Assembly: GCA_030837785.1 (NCBI GenBank)
Contig: JAUQYA010000128.1
Span: 1-27,760 of the forward strand
From: Albidovulum sp.
GTDB taxonomy: Bacteria > Pseudomonadota > Alphaproteobacteria > Rhodobacterales > Rhodobacteraceae
DNA length: 27,760 nt
Direction: 5' to 3'
Shown in pieces: positions 15,572 to 23,560 of this stretch. The notes beneath the pieces are model-generated. The model was not told the DNA's origin. It saw only the letters and a program-made list of their open reading frames with translations, and searched no databases. Numbering within the stretch: the first letter of the stretch is position 1; the number at the start of each line of letters is the position of its first letter. Position numbers and translations under genes: made by a program.

Positions 15572-16980
15572 GTCCGCACCGGGATCGGCGGCATGACCTC
15601 GGGCGGCATCGGGCACCGGTAGGGCTCGCGCGCCAGATGCGCGGCGTGTTCCGCCTTCGCCGCCGCCAGCAGGTCCGGCCGGGTGACGAGGTCGCGCCCC
15701 GTCGCCGCCATGATCTTCGCGGCATGGACGAGCCCCTTGTGCGCCGCCGGCATCTTGCCCTGTGCCGTCAGTTGCCAGGAATGGAACGGCGTCCCGATGG
15801 CGCAGGTGGCGACCCAGGCCTGCACCGTCGGCACCGCCCAGCTCACGTCGCCGACGTCGGTCGACCCCATCGAAACCTCGCCTGCCGCATCCAGCGGCAC
15901 GACGAAGTCGCAGAGCGCCAGGCCGGGCTCCACCGGCCGCCCCAACTGGCGGAACGTGTCGGCGATGTGCTCTCCGGTCAGGGTCGCTCGGATCGCTTCG
16001 GCGAAGGGCACGTCCCCTGCGTCGAAATCCACCGGCCCGAGCCGGTCCATGTTGGCCTGCATCGCCTCTTCCAGCACCCGGTTGCCCAGCAGGTCCGACA
16101 CCGCCGAGACGACGCGCGCCTCGACGCGGGTTTCGGTCATCAGCGCCGCGCCCTCGGCGATCCTGCGCACCCGCGCCACCAGTGCGTTCAGGTCGCGCAG
16201 CCGCCGGGTACGGATCAGCTGGCGCACCGTCGCCTTCGCCGGCACCACGTTCGGCGCCGTCCCGCCCGCGTCGAGATAGGCGTAATGCACCCGCGCCCCC
16301 GGCGGCATGTGCTCGCGCAGATAGTTCACGCCGACATTCATCAGCTCCGCCGCATCGAGCGCCGAGCGGCCAAGCTCCGGCGCCCCCGCCGCATGGGCGG
16401 CGCGGCCGAGGAAGGTGAAGTCGATCCGGGTGTTGGCCAGCGAGTTGGCGTGGAAGACGCCGGTGTAATCCGCCGGATGCCAGCTGATCGCCGCGTCCAC
16501 ATCGTCGAAAAGCCCGGCGCGCACCATGAAGGTCTTGGCCGCCCCGCCTTCCTCGGCCGGGCAGCCGTAATAGCGCACCCGCCCCGGCACCCCCGTCTCG
16601 GCCAGCCAGTCGCGCAACGCGACCGCCGCCATCATCGCGGCGGAGCCGAGAAGGTTGTGGCCGCAGCCGTGGCCGAACCGCCCCAGCGGGCGCTCTTCCG
16701 CCACGCCCGGCTCCTGCCCGAGTTCCGGCAGCGCGTCATATTCGCCGAGGAACGCGATCACCGGCCCGCCCGCCCCCCATTCGCCCATGACCGCGGTGGG
16801 AATCCCGGCCAGGTCGCGGCTGATCCGCGCCCCCGCCGCCGCCAGCGCCTCGGCATGGGCGGCAGCGCTTTGGTGTTCGGTGTAGGCGATCTCGGGCGTG
16901 TCGAAGACCCGGTCGGCAAGCCGGACGAAAGTCTCGCGGTGGCGCTCCGCGATCTCCCAGATGCGGTCGGCGTTCTGCAT
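15568..16980 (-). CDS. M20 metallo-amidohydrolase, AbgB-like
   Basis: This 470-residue zinc-dependent amidohydrolase is close in length to AbgB, the p-aminobenzoyl-glutamate hydrolase subunit, and to related N-acyl amino acid hydrolases. Metal-site motifs are FGHGCGHN (102-109), PAEEGG (141-146, Glu pair) and SWHPAD (166-171). A dimerisation domain follows (GRAAHAAGAPELGRSALDA), and the C-terminal segment includes STDVGDVSWAVP. The start at 16980 is chosen for the GGGAGAGGAG ribosome site; the frame extends to 17079, but that part is Arg-rich and covers the promoter. It is divergent from a TetR gene over a palindrome and shares its stop site with the P1 peptidase. The substrate is not determined. 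Confidence 0.88.
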   Translation of the reverse strand: MQNADRIWEIAERHRETFVRLADRVFDTPEIAYTEHQSAAAHAEALAAAGARISRDLAGIPTAVMGEWGAGGPVIAFLGEYDALPELGQEPGVAEERPLGRFGHGCGHNLLGSAAMMAAVALRDWLAETGVPGRVRYYGCPAEEGGAAKTFMVRAGLFDDVDAAISWHPADYTGVFHANSLANTRIDFTFLGRAAHAAGAPELGRSALDAAELMNVGVNYLREHMPPGARVHYAYLDAGGTAPNVVPAKATVRQLIRTRRLRDLNALVARVRRIAEGAALMTETRVEARVVSAVSDLLGNRVLEEAMQANMDRLGPVDFDAGDVPFAEAIRATLTGEHIADTFRQLGRPVEPGLALCDFVVPLDAAGEVSMGSTDVGDVSWAVPTVQAWVATCAIGTPFHSWQLTAQGKMPAAHKGLVHAAKIMAATGRDLVTRPDLLAAAKAEHAAHLAREPYRCPMPPEVMPPIPVRT

Positions 16981-17068
16981 CGCTCCTCTCCCGTCGCGCG
17001 CCGCCACACTGCCCCGCCGATGCCGCCGGGGCCAGAGCCGATTTCGCTTGCGCAAACGCCCCCGACAT

Positions 17069-17090
17069 AAATAATACACGCGTATTATTT
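17069..17090. promoter_or_regulatory. 22-bp palindromic operator in the M20-TetR divergent region
   Basis: AAATAATAC (17069-17077) and GTATTATTT (17082-17090) are perfect 9-bp inverted repeats around a 4-base centre. Each arm contains TATTAT when read outward, which resembles a -10 box in both directions. The site lies 16 bases before the TetR start and 88 before the M20 start. A TetR dimer bound here could repress both genes. Confidence 0.72.
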
Positions 17091-17106
17091 TCGGAGCCCG
17101 TCAGGG

Positions 17107-17742
17107 ATGACCCCCGCCCGCCGCAAGTTCACCCGGGAAGAGCCCGAGACCCGCCGGGCCGACCTGATCGCCGCCGTGCTCGACCTTCTGGCCGAGGCGG
17201 GGCCGACCGAAACCACCGTGCGCGCGATCGCCGAGGCGGCGGGGCTGTCGCCGGGCATGATCCGGCACCATTTCACCTCCAAGGAAGACCTTCTCGACGC
17301 AGCCTACCGGGCGCACATGGCGCGCCAGAACGAAGATTCCGAACGCGGGGTGGGGCCGGGCTCCGCCCGCGACCGGCTTCGCCGCTTCGTCTCGGCCTCG
17401 CTCACGCCCCCCGTCGTCGATCCGCGCGCGGTCTCGCTCTGGGCCGCGTTCCTGCACATGGTCCGGCGCGACCCGGCGATGCGGGCGACGCACGAGGAAA
17501 CCTACCTCGCCTACCGCGACCGGCTCCAGGCGCTGGTCACCGCCGCCCTTGCCGAAGCCGGGCGCACCGCCGGGGACGCGGAGCTGCGCCGCCTCGCCAT
17601 CGCCTGCAACGCCGTCATCGACGGACTCTGGCTCGAAGGCGGCGTGCTGCCCGAAGCCTTCGCCGCCGGCGAGGTCGAGGCCATCGGCCTCGCCTCGGTC
17701 GGCGGCCTGCTCGGTCTCGATCTTCTGGAGGACTCGCCGTGA
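17107..17742 (+). CDS. TetR/AcrR-family regulator, BetI-like
   Basis: This 211-residue regulator has a TetR-type helix-turn-helix at about 20-65 (TTVRAIAEAAGLSPGMIRHHFTSKEDLL, split here only for description) and an all-helical ligand-binding C-terminal part similar to BetI-type members. The start at 17107 is supported by the N-terminal RRADLIAAVLDLLAE helix that precedes the helix-turn-helix. It faces a 22-bp palindrome that fits self-regulation and control of the divergent M20 gene. The stop overlaps the GTG start of the aminotransferase by four bases, so the latter is also likely under its control. The ligand is unknown. Confidence 0.88.
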   Translation: MTPARRKFTREEPETRRADLIAAVLDLLAEAGPTETTVRAIAEAAGLSPGMIRHHFTSKEDLLDAAYRAHMARQNEDSERGVGPGSARDRLRRFVSASLTPPVVDPRAVSLWAAFLHMVRRDPAMRATHEETYLAYRDRLQALVTAALAEAGRTAGDAELRRLAIACNAVIDGLWLEGGVLPEAFAAGEVEAIGLASVGGLLGLDLLEDSP

Positions 17743-18929
17743 AATACGCCCCCATCCTCGACCGCCTCGCCACCCTCGGCTCCGCGAAATGGGAGGTGCA
17801 CTATGCCGCCGCCCGCCTCGCCGCCGCTGGCCGCGACGTGATCGACCTGACCATCGGCAACCCCGACGTGCCGGCGCCCGAGGCGCTGGTGGAGGGCGCC
17901 GCCGCGGCGATGCGGGCCGGCCGCACCCAGTATTCCACCGGCCGGGGCGAGCCCGCCCTGCGCGCCGCGCTCGCCGCCCGCTACGCCGCCCGCGCCGGCC
18001 GCGCCGTCTCGCCCGATCAGGTGCTCTGCTTCCCCGGCACCCAGACCGCGCTCTACGCCGTGCTGATGGGGCTGGCGGAACCCGGCAGCGAGGTTCTGGT
18101 GGGCGACCCGATGTATGCCACCTACGAGGCGGTGATCCGCGCCGGCGGCGCCACCCCGGTGCCGGTGCCGCTCCGCGCCGATCTCGGCTTCCGGCTCTCG
18201 GCCGATGATCTCGCCGCCCGCGTCACGCCGCGAAGCCGCGCCATCCTCCTCAACACGCCGCACAACCCCACCGGCGCGGTGCTGACCCCGGCCGACCTCG
18301 GCGCCATCGGCGAGGTGGCCCGCGCCCACGATCTCTGGATCGTCTCCGACGAGGTCTACGAGGAACTGGTGTTCGACGGCACGCCCTTCGCCTCGCCCTT
18401 CGACCGGGCGGATCTGGCCGACCGCACCGTCGTCGTCTCCTCGATCTCCAAGTCCCATGCCGCGCCCGGCTTCCGCTCCGGCTGGGCGGTCGCGTCGGCC
18501 GACTGCGCCGACCGGCTGCTGCCGCTTTCCGAAACCATGCTCTTCGGCAACCAGCCCTTCATCGCCGACATGACCGCCGAGGCCATCGCCGCGCCCTCCG
18601 CCGTCGCCGAGGGCATGCGCGCCCGCTTTGCCGCCCGCGCCCGCTATCTGGCCGACCGGCTGGCGCAGGAAACCGCGCTCCGCGTCCACCGGCCGGAGGC
18701 GGGGATGTTCGCGCTCGTCGATGTCTCCGCCACCGGGATGGGCGACAGCGCCTATGCGATGGACCTGCTGGAATCGACCGGCGTCGCGGTGATGCCCGGC
18801 ACCTCCTTCGGCGAAAGCCTTGCCGGCTGGGTCCGCGTCGCGCTCACCGTCGACGATGCCCGCTTCCGCGCCGCCGCCGACCGGATCGTCGCCCACGCGG
18901 CGCCCCCGAAGGCGAGGGCGCGCGCCTGA
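17739..18929 (+). CDS. Class I/II PLP-dependent aminotransferase
   Basis: This 396-residue fold-type I aminotransferase has the usual residues: PHNPTG (174-179, Asn176), SDEVYEEL (203-210, Asp204 and Tyr207), SSISKSHAAPGFRSGW (234-249, PLP-binding Lys238) and Arg246. An AspAT-like alpha-amino acid transaminase is likely. The substrate is uncertain; neighbouring peptidase and acyl-amino-acid hydrolase genes suggest it handles a released amino acid. It begins with GTG, with GGAGG 8 bases upstream, and overlaps the TetR stop (GTGA). It ends six bases before the convergent LOG gene, with no obvious terminator between. Confidence 0.88.
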   Translation: MKYAPILDRLATLGSAKWEVHYAAARLAAAGRDVIDLTIGNPDVPAPEALVEGAAAAMRAGRTQYSTGRGEPALRAALAARYAARAGRAVSPDQVLCFPGTQTALYAVLMGLAEPGSEVLVGDPMYATYEAVIRAGGATPVPVPLRADLGFRLSADDLAARVTPRSRAILLNTPHNPTGAVLTPADLGAIGEVARAHDLWIVSDEVYEELVFDGTPFASPFDRADLADRTVVVSSISKSHAAPGFRSGWAVASADCADRLLPLSETMLFGNQPFIADMTAEAIAAPSAVAEGMRARFAARARYLADRLAQETALRVHRPEAGMFALVDVSATGMGDSAYAMDLLESTGVAVMPGTSFGESLAGWVRVALTVDDARFRAAADRIVAHAAPPKARARA

Positions 18930-18935
18930 CCCGGC

Positions 18936-19802
18936 TCAGCAGCCCGGCTCGTAATCGTCGATGATCGCCGCCGCCTCCTCGGCGGTCTCGACATAGCGGA
19001 AGAGCGTCAGATCCTCGGCCGAGATCGTGCCCGTCTCGGCCAGCGCCTGCCAGTTGATCACCCGTTCCCAGAAGTCGCGGCCGAACAGGAGGAACGGCAC
19101 CCGCTTCATCCGCCCGGTCTGGACCAGCGTCAGGCTCTCGAACATCTCGTCGAGCGTGCCGAAGCCACCGGGAAAGACGCAGATCGCCCGCGCCCGCATC
19201 AGGAAATGCATCTTGCGGATGGCGAAGTAGTGGAAGTTGAAGCACAGGTCCGGCGTCACATAGGCGTTCGGCGCCTGTTCGTGCGGCAACACGATGTTGA
19301 GCCCGATCGAATGGCCGCCCGCATCCGCCGCGCCGCGGTTGCCGGCCTCCATGATCCCCGGGCCGCCGCCGGTCATGATCACGTTCTCGCGCCCGTAGCT
19401 CTCCAGGCTCCGCTCGGTCATCATCCGCGCGAGCTTGCGCGCCTCCTCGTACCAGTGCGCAAGCCCGGCCGCGCCCGTCGCCGCGTCCGCCCGCCCGCCC
19501 GCCGCCGTCTCGATCACCGGCGGCTCGGCCTGCGCGGCGGTGCCGGTCGGATCGGGGATGCGGGCGCTGCCCATCAGCACGACGGTGGACTGGATGCCCC
19601 GCTCGTCCATGATCATCTGCGGCTTCAGCAGTTCCAGTTGCAGCCGCACCGGGCGCAGTTCCTCCCGGCACATGAAGTCGTGGTCGGTGAAGGCCAGCCG
19701 GTAGGCCGGGGCGCGGGTCTGCGGGGTGTCCGGAATGCGGGCGAAGGTTTCCACGTCGTCGTGGCTGTCGCGGAACGGATGCCGCCGGCTGTCGTCCTTC
19801 AT
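18936..19802 (-). CDS. LOG-family (TIGR00730-like) Rossmann-fold protein
   Basis: This protein of 288 residues has the LOG signature: GGGPGIME (145-152) and PGGFGTLDE (211-219), with the intervening helix-rich segment. Family enzymes cleave nucleoside 5'-monophosphates to base and ribose phosphate. This longer form carries an N-terminal extension of about 70 residues before STVVLMGSARIP, common in proteobacterial relatives. The start at 19802 has AGGA 6 bases upstream; an in-frame ATG at 19823 is an alternative. It is divergent from dapD, and the 3' end faces the aminotransferase gene. Confidence 0.88.
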   Translation of the reverse strand: MKDDSRRHPFRDSHDDVETFARIPDTPQTRAPAYRLAFTDHDFMCREELRPVRLQLELLKPQMIMDERGIQSTVVLMGSARIPDPTGTAAQAEPPVIETAAGGRADAATGAAGLAHWYEEARKLARMMTERSLESYGRENVIMTGGGPGIMEAGNRGAADAGGHSIGLNIVLPHEQAPNAYVTPDLCFNFHYFAIRKMHFLMRARAICVFPGGFGTLDEMFESLTLVQTGRMKRVPFLLFGRDFWERVINWQALAETGTISAEDLTLFRYVETAEEAAAIIDDYEPGC

Positions 19803-19897
19803 GTGTCGTCCTGCTCTGTCCATGCCCCAGACTTATCCTGCCCGCGGCGTTTCGGCCAGCATCGCAGGCGCGAATGGCGAAACTGTGACGCGGGGCC

Positions 19898-19941
19898 CCG
19901 CCGCGAACCCGCCGCGAACCCGCCGCGAGCCCTTCGCGAAC
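19898..19941. repeat. 11-bp tandem repeats between the LOG and dapD genes
   Basis: CCGCCGCGAAC occurs at 19898-19908 and 19909-19919, then CCGCCGCGAGC at 19920-19930 and CCTTCGCGAAC at 19931-19941. A further weaker unit follows. The period is close to one helical turn. It lies just upstream of the dapD -35 element. Confidence 0.75.
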
Positions 19942-19968
19942 CCGGCGCGTCTCGGCCGGGCTTGCCGA

Positions 19969-19997
19969 TTGCCTCGCCCGCGCCGGGGCCCTATAGG
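19969..19997 (+). promoter_or_regulatory. Sigma-70-type promoter of dapD
   Basis: TTGCCT (19969-19974) and TATAGG (19992-19997) are separated by 17 bases, 38 bases before the dapD start. The ribosome site AAAGGGG follows at about 20021-20027. Confidence 0.6.
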
Positions 19998-20035
19998 GCA
20001 GGGGCCGCGCGAAAGAGCCAGAAAGGGGATCCTTG

Positions 20036-20860
<825 letters not shown>

Positions 20861-20869
20861 GGGGGCGCC

Positions 20870-21307
20870 ATGACCGCACTGACTCTGACTCTGGCCCAGG
20901 CCCAGACCATCGTTTCGGCCGCCCTCGTCCACGCGCGGCGCCAGGGCTTCAAGCCGCTCAGCATCGTCGTCCTCGACGCCCGCGGCGCCGTCGTCGCGGC
21001 GGCCAGCGAGGATGGCACCAGCCTCCGGCGGTTCGAGATCGCGCTCGGCAAGGCGCGGGGCGCCGTCGCCCTCGGCCTCGGCTCGCGTGCCATCGGCCAG
21101 ATGGCGATCGACCGGCCGCATTTCTTTGCCGGCGCCGTCCATGCGGTCGGCGGCGAAATGGTCCCGGTCGCGGGCGGCGTGCTGATCCGCGCCGCGGGCG
21201 GCGCGCTCCTCGGCGCGGCCGGCGTCTCGGGCGACACCTCCGACAATGACGAGGCCGCCGCCGCCGCCGGCATCGCCGCGGCCGGTCTCGTCGCCGACGG
21301 CGGCTGA
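20870..21307 (+). CDS. GlcG/HbpS-family protein
   Basis: This 145-residue protein matches the GlcG/HbpS (DUF336-type) fold. It has LTLAQAQTIVSAALVHARRQGFKPLSI, VVLDARGAVVAAASEDGTS and KARGAVALGLGSRAI. GEMVPVAGGVLIR and GAAGVSGDTSDNDEAAA follow, the usual Gly-rich end where relatives have GVSG. Some family members bind heme or corrinoids; the function here is unknown. It begins 9 bases after dapD, with TGAGGGGG of that stop region as ribosome site, and probably shares the dapD transcript. Confidence 0.85.
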   Translation: MTALTLTLAQAQTIVSAALVHARRQGFKPLSIVVLDARGAVVAAASEDGTSLRRFEIALGKARGAVALGLGSRAIGQMAIDRPHFFAGAVHAVGGEMVPVAGGVLIRAAGGALLGAAGVSGDTSDNDEAAAAAGIAAAGLVADGG

Positions 21308-21317
21308 GGGTGGCGCC

Positions 21318-21656
21318 ATGACCGACACCGCCGCGCCACGGCCGAAGCGCCCCCAGCAGGTCTACACCCTTCTCGTCGAGGTCGGGCGCAAGGCCGGCGA
21401 CGGCCTGCCCGCTAAGGCCACCGGCGCCGCGCTCATCGTCTATGCCTCGGGCGTGGACGAGGACGAGGCGGTGCGCGAGACGGTGGCGATCCTCAAGCAG
21501 GCCGACATGGCGCCCCTCGACGTGACCGGCTACGGCACCGTCGGCGAACGCGAGGCGCAGGGCCACGAGATCGGCCCCGACGAACAGGAACTGATGGACC
21601 GCGCCCTGGCCGAGAACGTGGTCATCGTCGCCGAGGTGACGCCGTTCTTCGACTGA
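21318..21656 (+). CDS. Small protein of unknown function in the dapD operon
   Basis: These 112 residues form a soluble alpha/beta-looking protein, mildly acidic overall. QVYTLLVEVGRK is followed by ALIVYASGVDEDEAVRETVAILKQADM and VVIVAEVTPFFD, a beta-alpha-beta pattern. I do not recognise a family. The start at 21318 has TGAGGGTGG immediately upstream, formed by the preceding stop; a longer frame to 21246 overlaps the GlcG-like gene. It follows that gene by 10 bases and ends about 96 bases before the thioredoxin gene. Coding is supported by operon spacing and composition. Confidence 0.7.
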   Translation: MTDTAAPRPKRPQQVYTLLVEVGRKAGDGLPAKATGAALIVYASGVDEDEAVRETVAILKQADMAPLDVTGYGTVGEREAQGHEIGPDEQELMDRALAENVVIVAEVTPFFD

Positions 21657-21694
21657 TCGCGGCCCGGCGGCCCCACCCATCCCACCGGCCCCCC

Positions 21695-21725
21695 TTGGCC
21701 TTCGCGCCCGTCGCGCGCATATAGG
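21695..21725 (+). promoter_or_regulatory. Candidate promoter of the thioredoxin-TPR gene
   Basis: TTGGCC (21695-21700) is followed after 17 bases by CATATA (21718-21723), or after 19 bases by TATAGG (21720-21725). The gene start is 28 bases on, with AAGGGGG before it. Confidence 0.45.
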
Positions 21726-21752
21726 GGGCAACAGCAGATCAAGGGGGCAGAC

Positions 21753-22658
21753 ATGCTCGAACTGGGCCAGAAGACCGGCGCGCCCGCCGCCGACCTCGTC
21801 CGCGACGTGACGGAAGCAGAGTTCATGACCGAGGTGGTCGAGGCCAGCCGCGAGGTGCCCGTCATCGTCGATTTCTGGGCGCCGTGGTGCGGCCCCTGCA
21901 AGACCCTCGGCCCCGCGCTCGAAGCCGCCGTCCAGGCCGCCCGCGGCAAGGTCCGCATGGCCAAGGTCAACGTCGACGAAAACCAGATGATCGCGTCGCA
22001 ACTGCGCGTCCAGTCGATCCCGACGGTCTATGCCTTCTGGCAGGGCAAGCCCGTCGACGGCTTCCAGGGCGCGATTCCGGCCTCGCAGATCAAGACCTTC
22101 GTCGACAAGCTCGCGGGTCTCGCCGGCGACGGCGGGCTGGCCGAGGCGCTCGACGCGGCCGACCAGATGCTGGCCGAGGGCGCCGCCGTCGATGCCGCCG
22201 AAACCTTCGCCGCGATCCTCGACCAGGAACCCGAGAACGCCCGCGCCTACGGCGGGCTCGTCCGCGCCCATCTCGCGCTCGGCCAGGCCGACCAGGCCGA
22301 GGGGCTGCTGGCTGCCGTTCCCGCCGCCATCGCCACCGCGGCCGAGGTGGAAGCCGCCCGCGCCCAGCTTGCCCTGTCTCGCCAGGCCGCGACCGCGGGC
22401 CCCGTGGCCGAACTTCTCGACCGCGTGCTCGCCCACCCCGACGACCACCAGGCCCGCTTCGATCTCGCCCAGGCGCTGCACGCCGGCGGCAAGGTGGAAG
22501 GCGCGGTCGAGGAGCTTCTGGATCTTCTCCGCCGCGACCGCGACTGGAACGGCGGCGCGGCAAAGACCCAGCTCTTCACCATCTTCGACGCACTGAAGCC
22601 CAACGACCCGATCGTGCTCAAGGGCCGTCGCAAGCTTTCGTCGATCCTGTTTTCCTGA
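21753..22658 (+). CDS. ybbN: Thioredoxin-TPR co-chaperone (YbbN/CnoX type)
   Basis: This 301-residue protein has an N-terminal thioredoxin domain with the active site WCGPCK (45-50) and cis-Pro90 in SIPTVY. A C-terminal TPR-like region (about 120-290) is rich in Ala and Leu helices. Proteins of this layout act as holdases, and those with an intact CxxC can also reduce disulfides. The present protein keeps both cysteines, unlike the E. coli protein. It is cytoplasmic, as no signal is seen. The Lon-domain protein follows 56 bases downstream. Confidence 0.9.
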   Translation: MLELGQKTGAPAADLVRDVTEAEFMTEVVEASREVPVIVDFWAPWCGPCKTLGPALEAAVQAARGKVRMAKVNVDENQMIASQLRVQSIPTVYAFWQGKPVDGFQGAIPASQIKTFVDKLAGLAGDGGLAEALDAADQMLAEGAAVDAAETFAAILDQEPENARAYGGLVRAHLALGQADQAEGLLAAVPAAIATAAEVEAARAQLALSRQAATAGPVAELLDRVLAHPDDHQARFDLAQALHAGGKVEGAVEELLDLLRRDRDWNGGAAKTQLFTIFDALKPNDPIVLKGRRKLSSILFS

Positions 22659-22689
22659 CCCGGCCCCGTTCTCGGCCCCCGGGGCCGGG
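22659..22689. terminator. GC-rich hairpin after the thioredoxin-TPR gene
   Basis: CCCGGCCCC (22659-22667) and GGGGCCGGG (22681-22689) form a 9-bp stem with a 13-base loop. There is no T tract, and the following Lon-domain gene is close. It could attenuate transcription or be a chance GC structure. Confidence 0.35.
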
Positions 22690-22714
22690 GCAGGGCAGGC
22701 AGAGGAGGCCGGCC

Positions 22715-23353
22715 ATGCGAATCAAGGGCGACCTGCCCGGCAAGATCCCGCTCTTCCCGCTTCCGGGGGCGCTTCTCCTGCCGCGGGCGCGCCTGCCCCT
22801 GCAAATATTCGAGCCGCGCTACCTCGCCATGCTCGACGACGTGCTGAAGACGCCGCACCGGCTCATCGGCATGATCCAGCCGCGCCCCGGCCCCGACGGC
22901 CAGCCGCGCCTTGCCGCGATCGGCTGCGCCGGCCGCGTCACCGGGTTTTCCGAAACCGACGACGGCCGCTACATGATCACCCTCACCGGCATCTCGCGCT
23001 TCCGCCTGCTGCGCGAGATTTCGGGATTTGCGCCCTATCTCTCCGCCGAAGCGCGCTGGGACGGGTTCGAGCGCGACCGTGGCGGGCCCGAGGAGGATCC
23101 CGGCTTCGACCGCGAGACCTTCCTCGCCACGCTCGGCCGCTACTTCGCCTCCCAGCAGCTCTCGACCGACTGGGAAGGCCTGCGCGAGGCGGGCGACGAG
23201 CTTCTTGTCAACTCGCTCGCCATGCTCTGCCCCTTCGAACCCGAGGACAGGCAGGCGCTGCTCGAGGCGCCCTCGCTCGAAACCCGGCGCGAGACCTTGG
23301 TCACGCTGATGGAATTCGCGCTGCGCTCCGGCGGCGAGGAGGTGGTGCAGTGA
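22715..23353 (+). CDS. Lon N-terminal (substrate-binding) domain protein
   Basis: This 212-residue protein consists of a Lon substrate-binding (PUA-like) domain without ATPase or protease parts. IPLFPLPGALLLPRARLPLQIFEPRYLAMLDD and LIGMIQPR are typical, followed by GCAGRVTGF and ITLTGISRFRLL. The C-terminal helical part ends in FALRSGGEEVVQ. Stand-alone members are common in bacteria, with no firmly known function. The ATG at 22715 has AGAGGAGG upstream. The stop overlaps the next gene's GTG start (GTGA), so the two are coupled. Confidence 0.9.
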   Translation: MRIKGDLPGKIPLFPLPGALLLPRARLPLQIFEPRYLAMLDDVLKTPHRLIGMIQPRPGPDGQPRLAAIGCAGRVTGFSETDDGRYMITLTGISRFRLLREISGFAPYLSAEARWDGFERDRGGPEEDPGFDRETFLATLGRYFASQQLSTDWEGLREAGDELLVNSLAMLCPFEPEDRQALLEAPSLETRRETLVTLMEFALRSGGEEVVQ

Positions 23354-23532
23354 CCGAGGGAGTCAGACCCGACCGCAGGATGCTCGAGGCGCTGGTCTGC
23401 CCGCTGACCCAGTCGCCGCTGAGCTACGACGCCGAACGCCAGGAACTGGTGTCGAAACCCGCCCGGCTCGCCTTCCCGATCCGCGGCGGCATCCCGGTGA
23501 TGCTGGTCGACGAGGCGCGGAAGCTGGAGTGA
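23350..23532 (+). CDS. Trm112/YcaR-family small protein
   Basis: This 60-residue protein has LEALVCPLTQSPLSYD and LAFPIRGGIPVMLVDEARKLE, the standard layout of Trm112-like (UPF0434) proteins. Relatives with CPxC bind zinc or activate methyltransferases; here only one cysteine (Cys17) is present, so metal binding by this motif is doubtful. It starts with GTG overlapping the Lon-domain gene by four bases. Its stop forms part of a hairpin shared with the convergent ubiH-like gene. Confidence 0.88.
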   Translation: MTEGVRPDRRMLEALVCPLTQSPLSYDAERQELVSKPARLAFPIRGGIPVMLVDEARKLE

Positions 23533-23560
23533 GGGGGGGGGACGTGCCCGCCCCCCCTCA
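23530..23560. terminator. Hairpin built from the stop codons of two convergent genes
   Basis: TGAGGGGGGG (23530-23539) pairs with CCCCCCCTCA (23551-23560) across an 11-base loop. The left arm begins with the Trm112-like stop TGA and the right arm ends with the complement of the ubiH-like stop. A T tract is absent, so termination strength is uncertain. Confidence 0.55.

Noticed and set aside
12299..15616. A 1105-codon open frame on the minus strand opposite pncA, pncB and the P1 peptidase
   Set aside because: Its translation is Arg/Gly/Ala/Asp-rich with no recognisable domain, and it lies across three clearly identified plus-strand genes. Long antisense frames are expected at this GC content.
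15013..17070. A 685-codon plus-strand frame over the P1 peptidase end and the M20 gene
   Set aside because: It runs out of frame inside the peptidase and antisense to the M20 gene, and its translation has no domain.
17511..18896. A 461-codon minus-strand frame opposite the TetR and aminotransferase genes
   Set aside because: Gly/Arg/Ala-rich shadow. The plus strand carries complete PLP-enzyme motifs.
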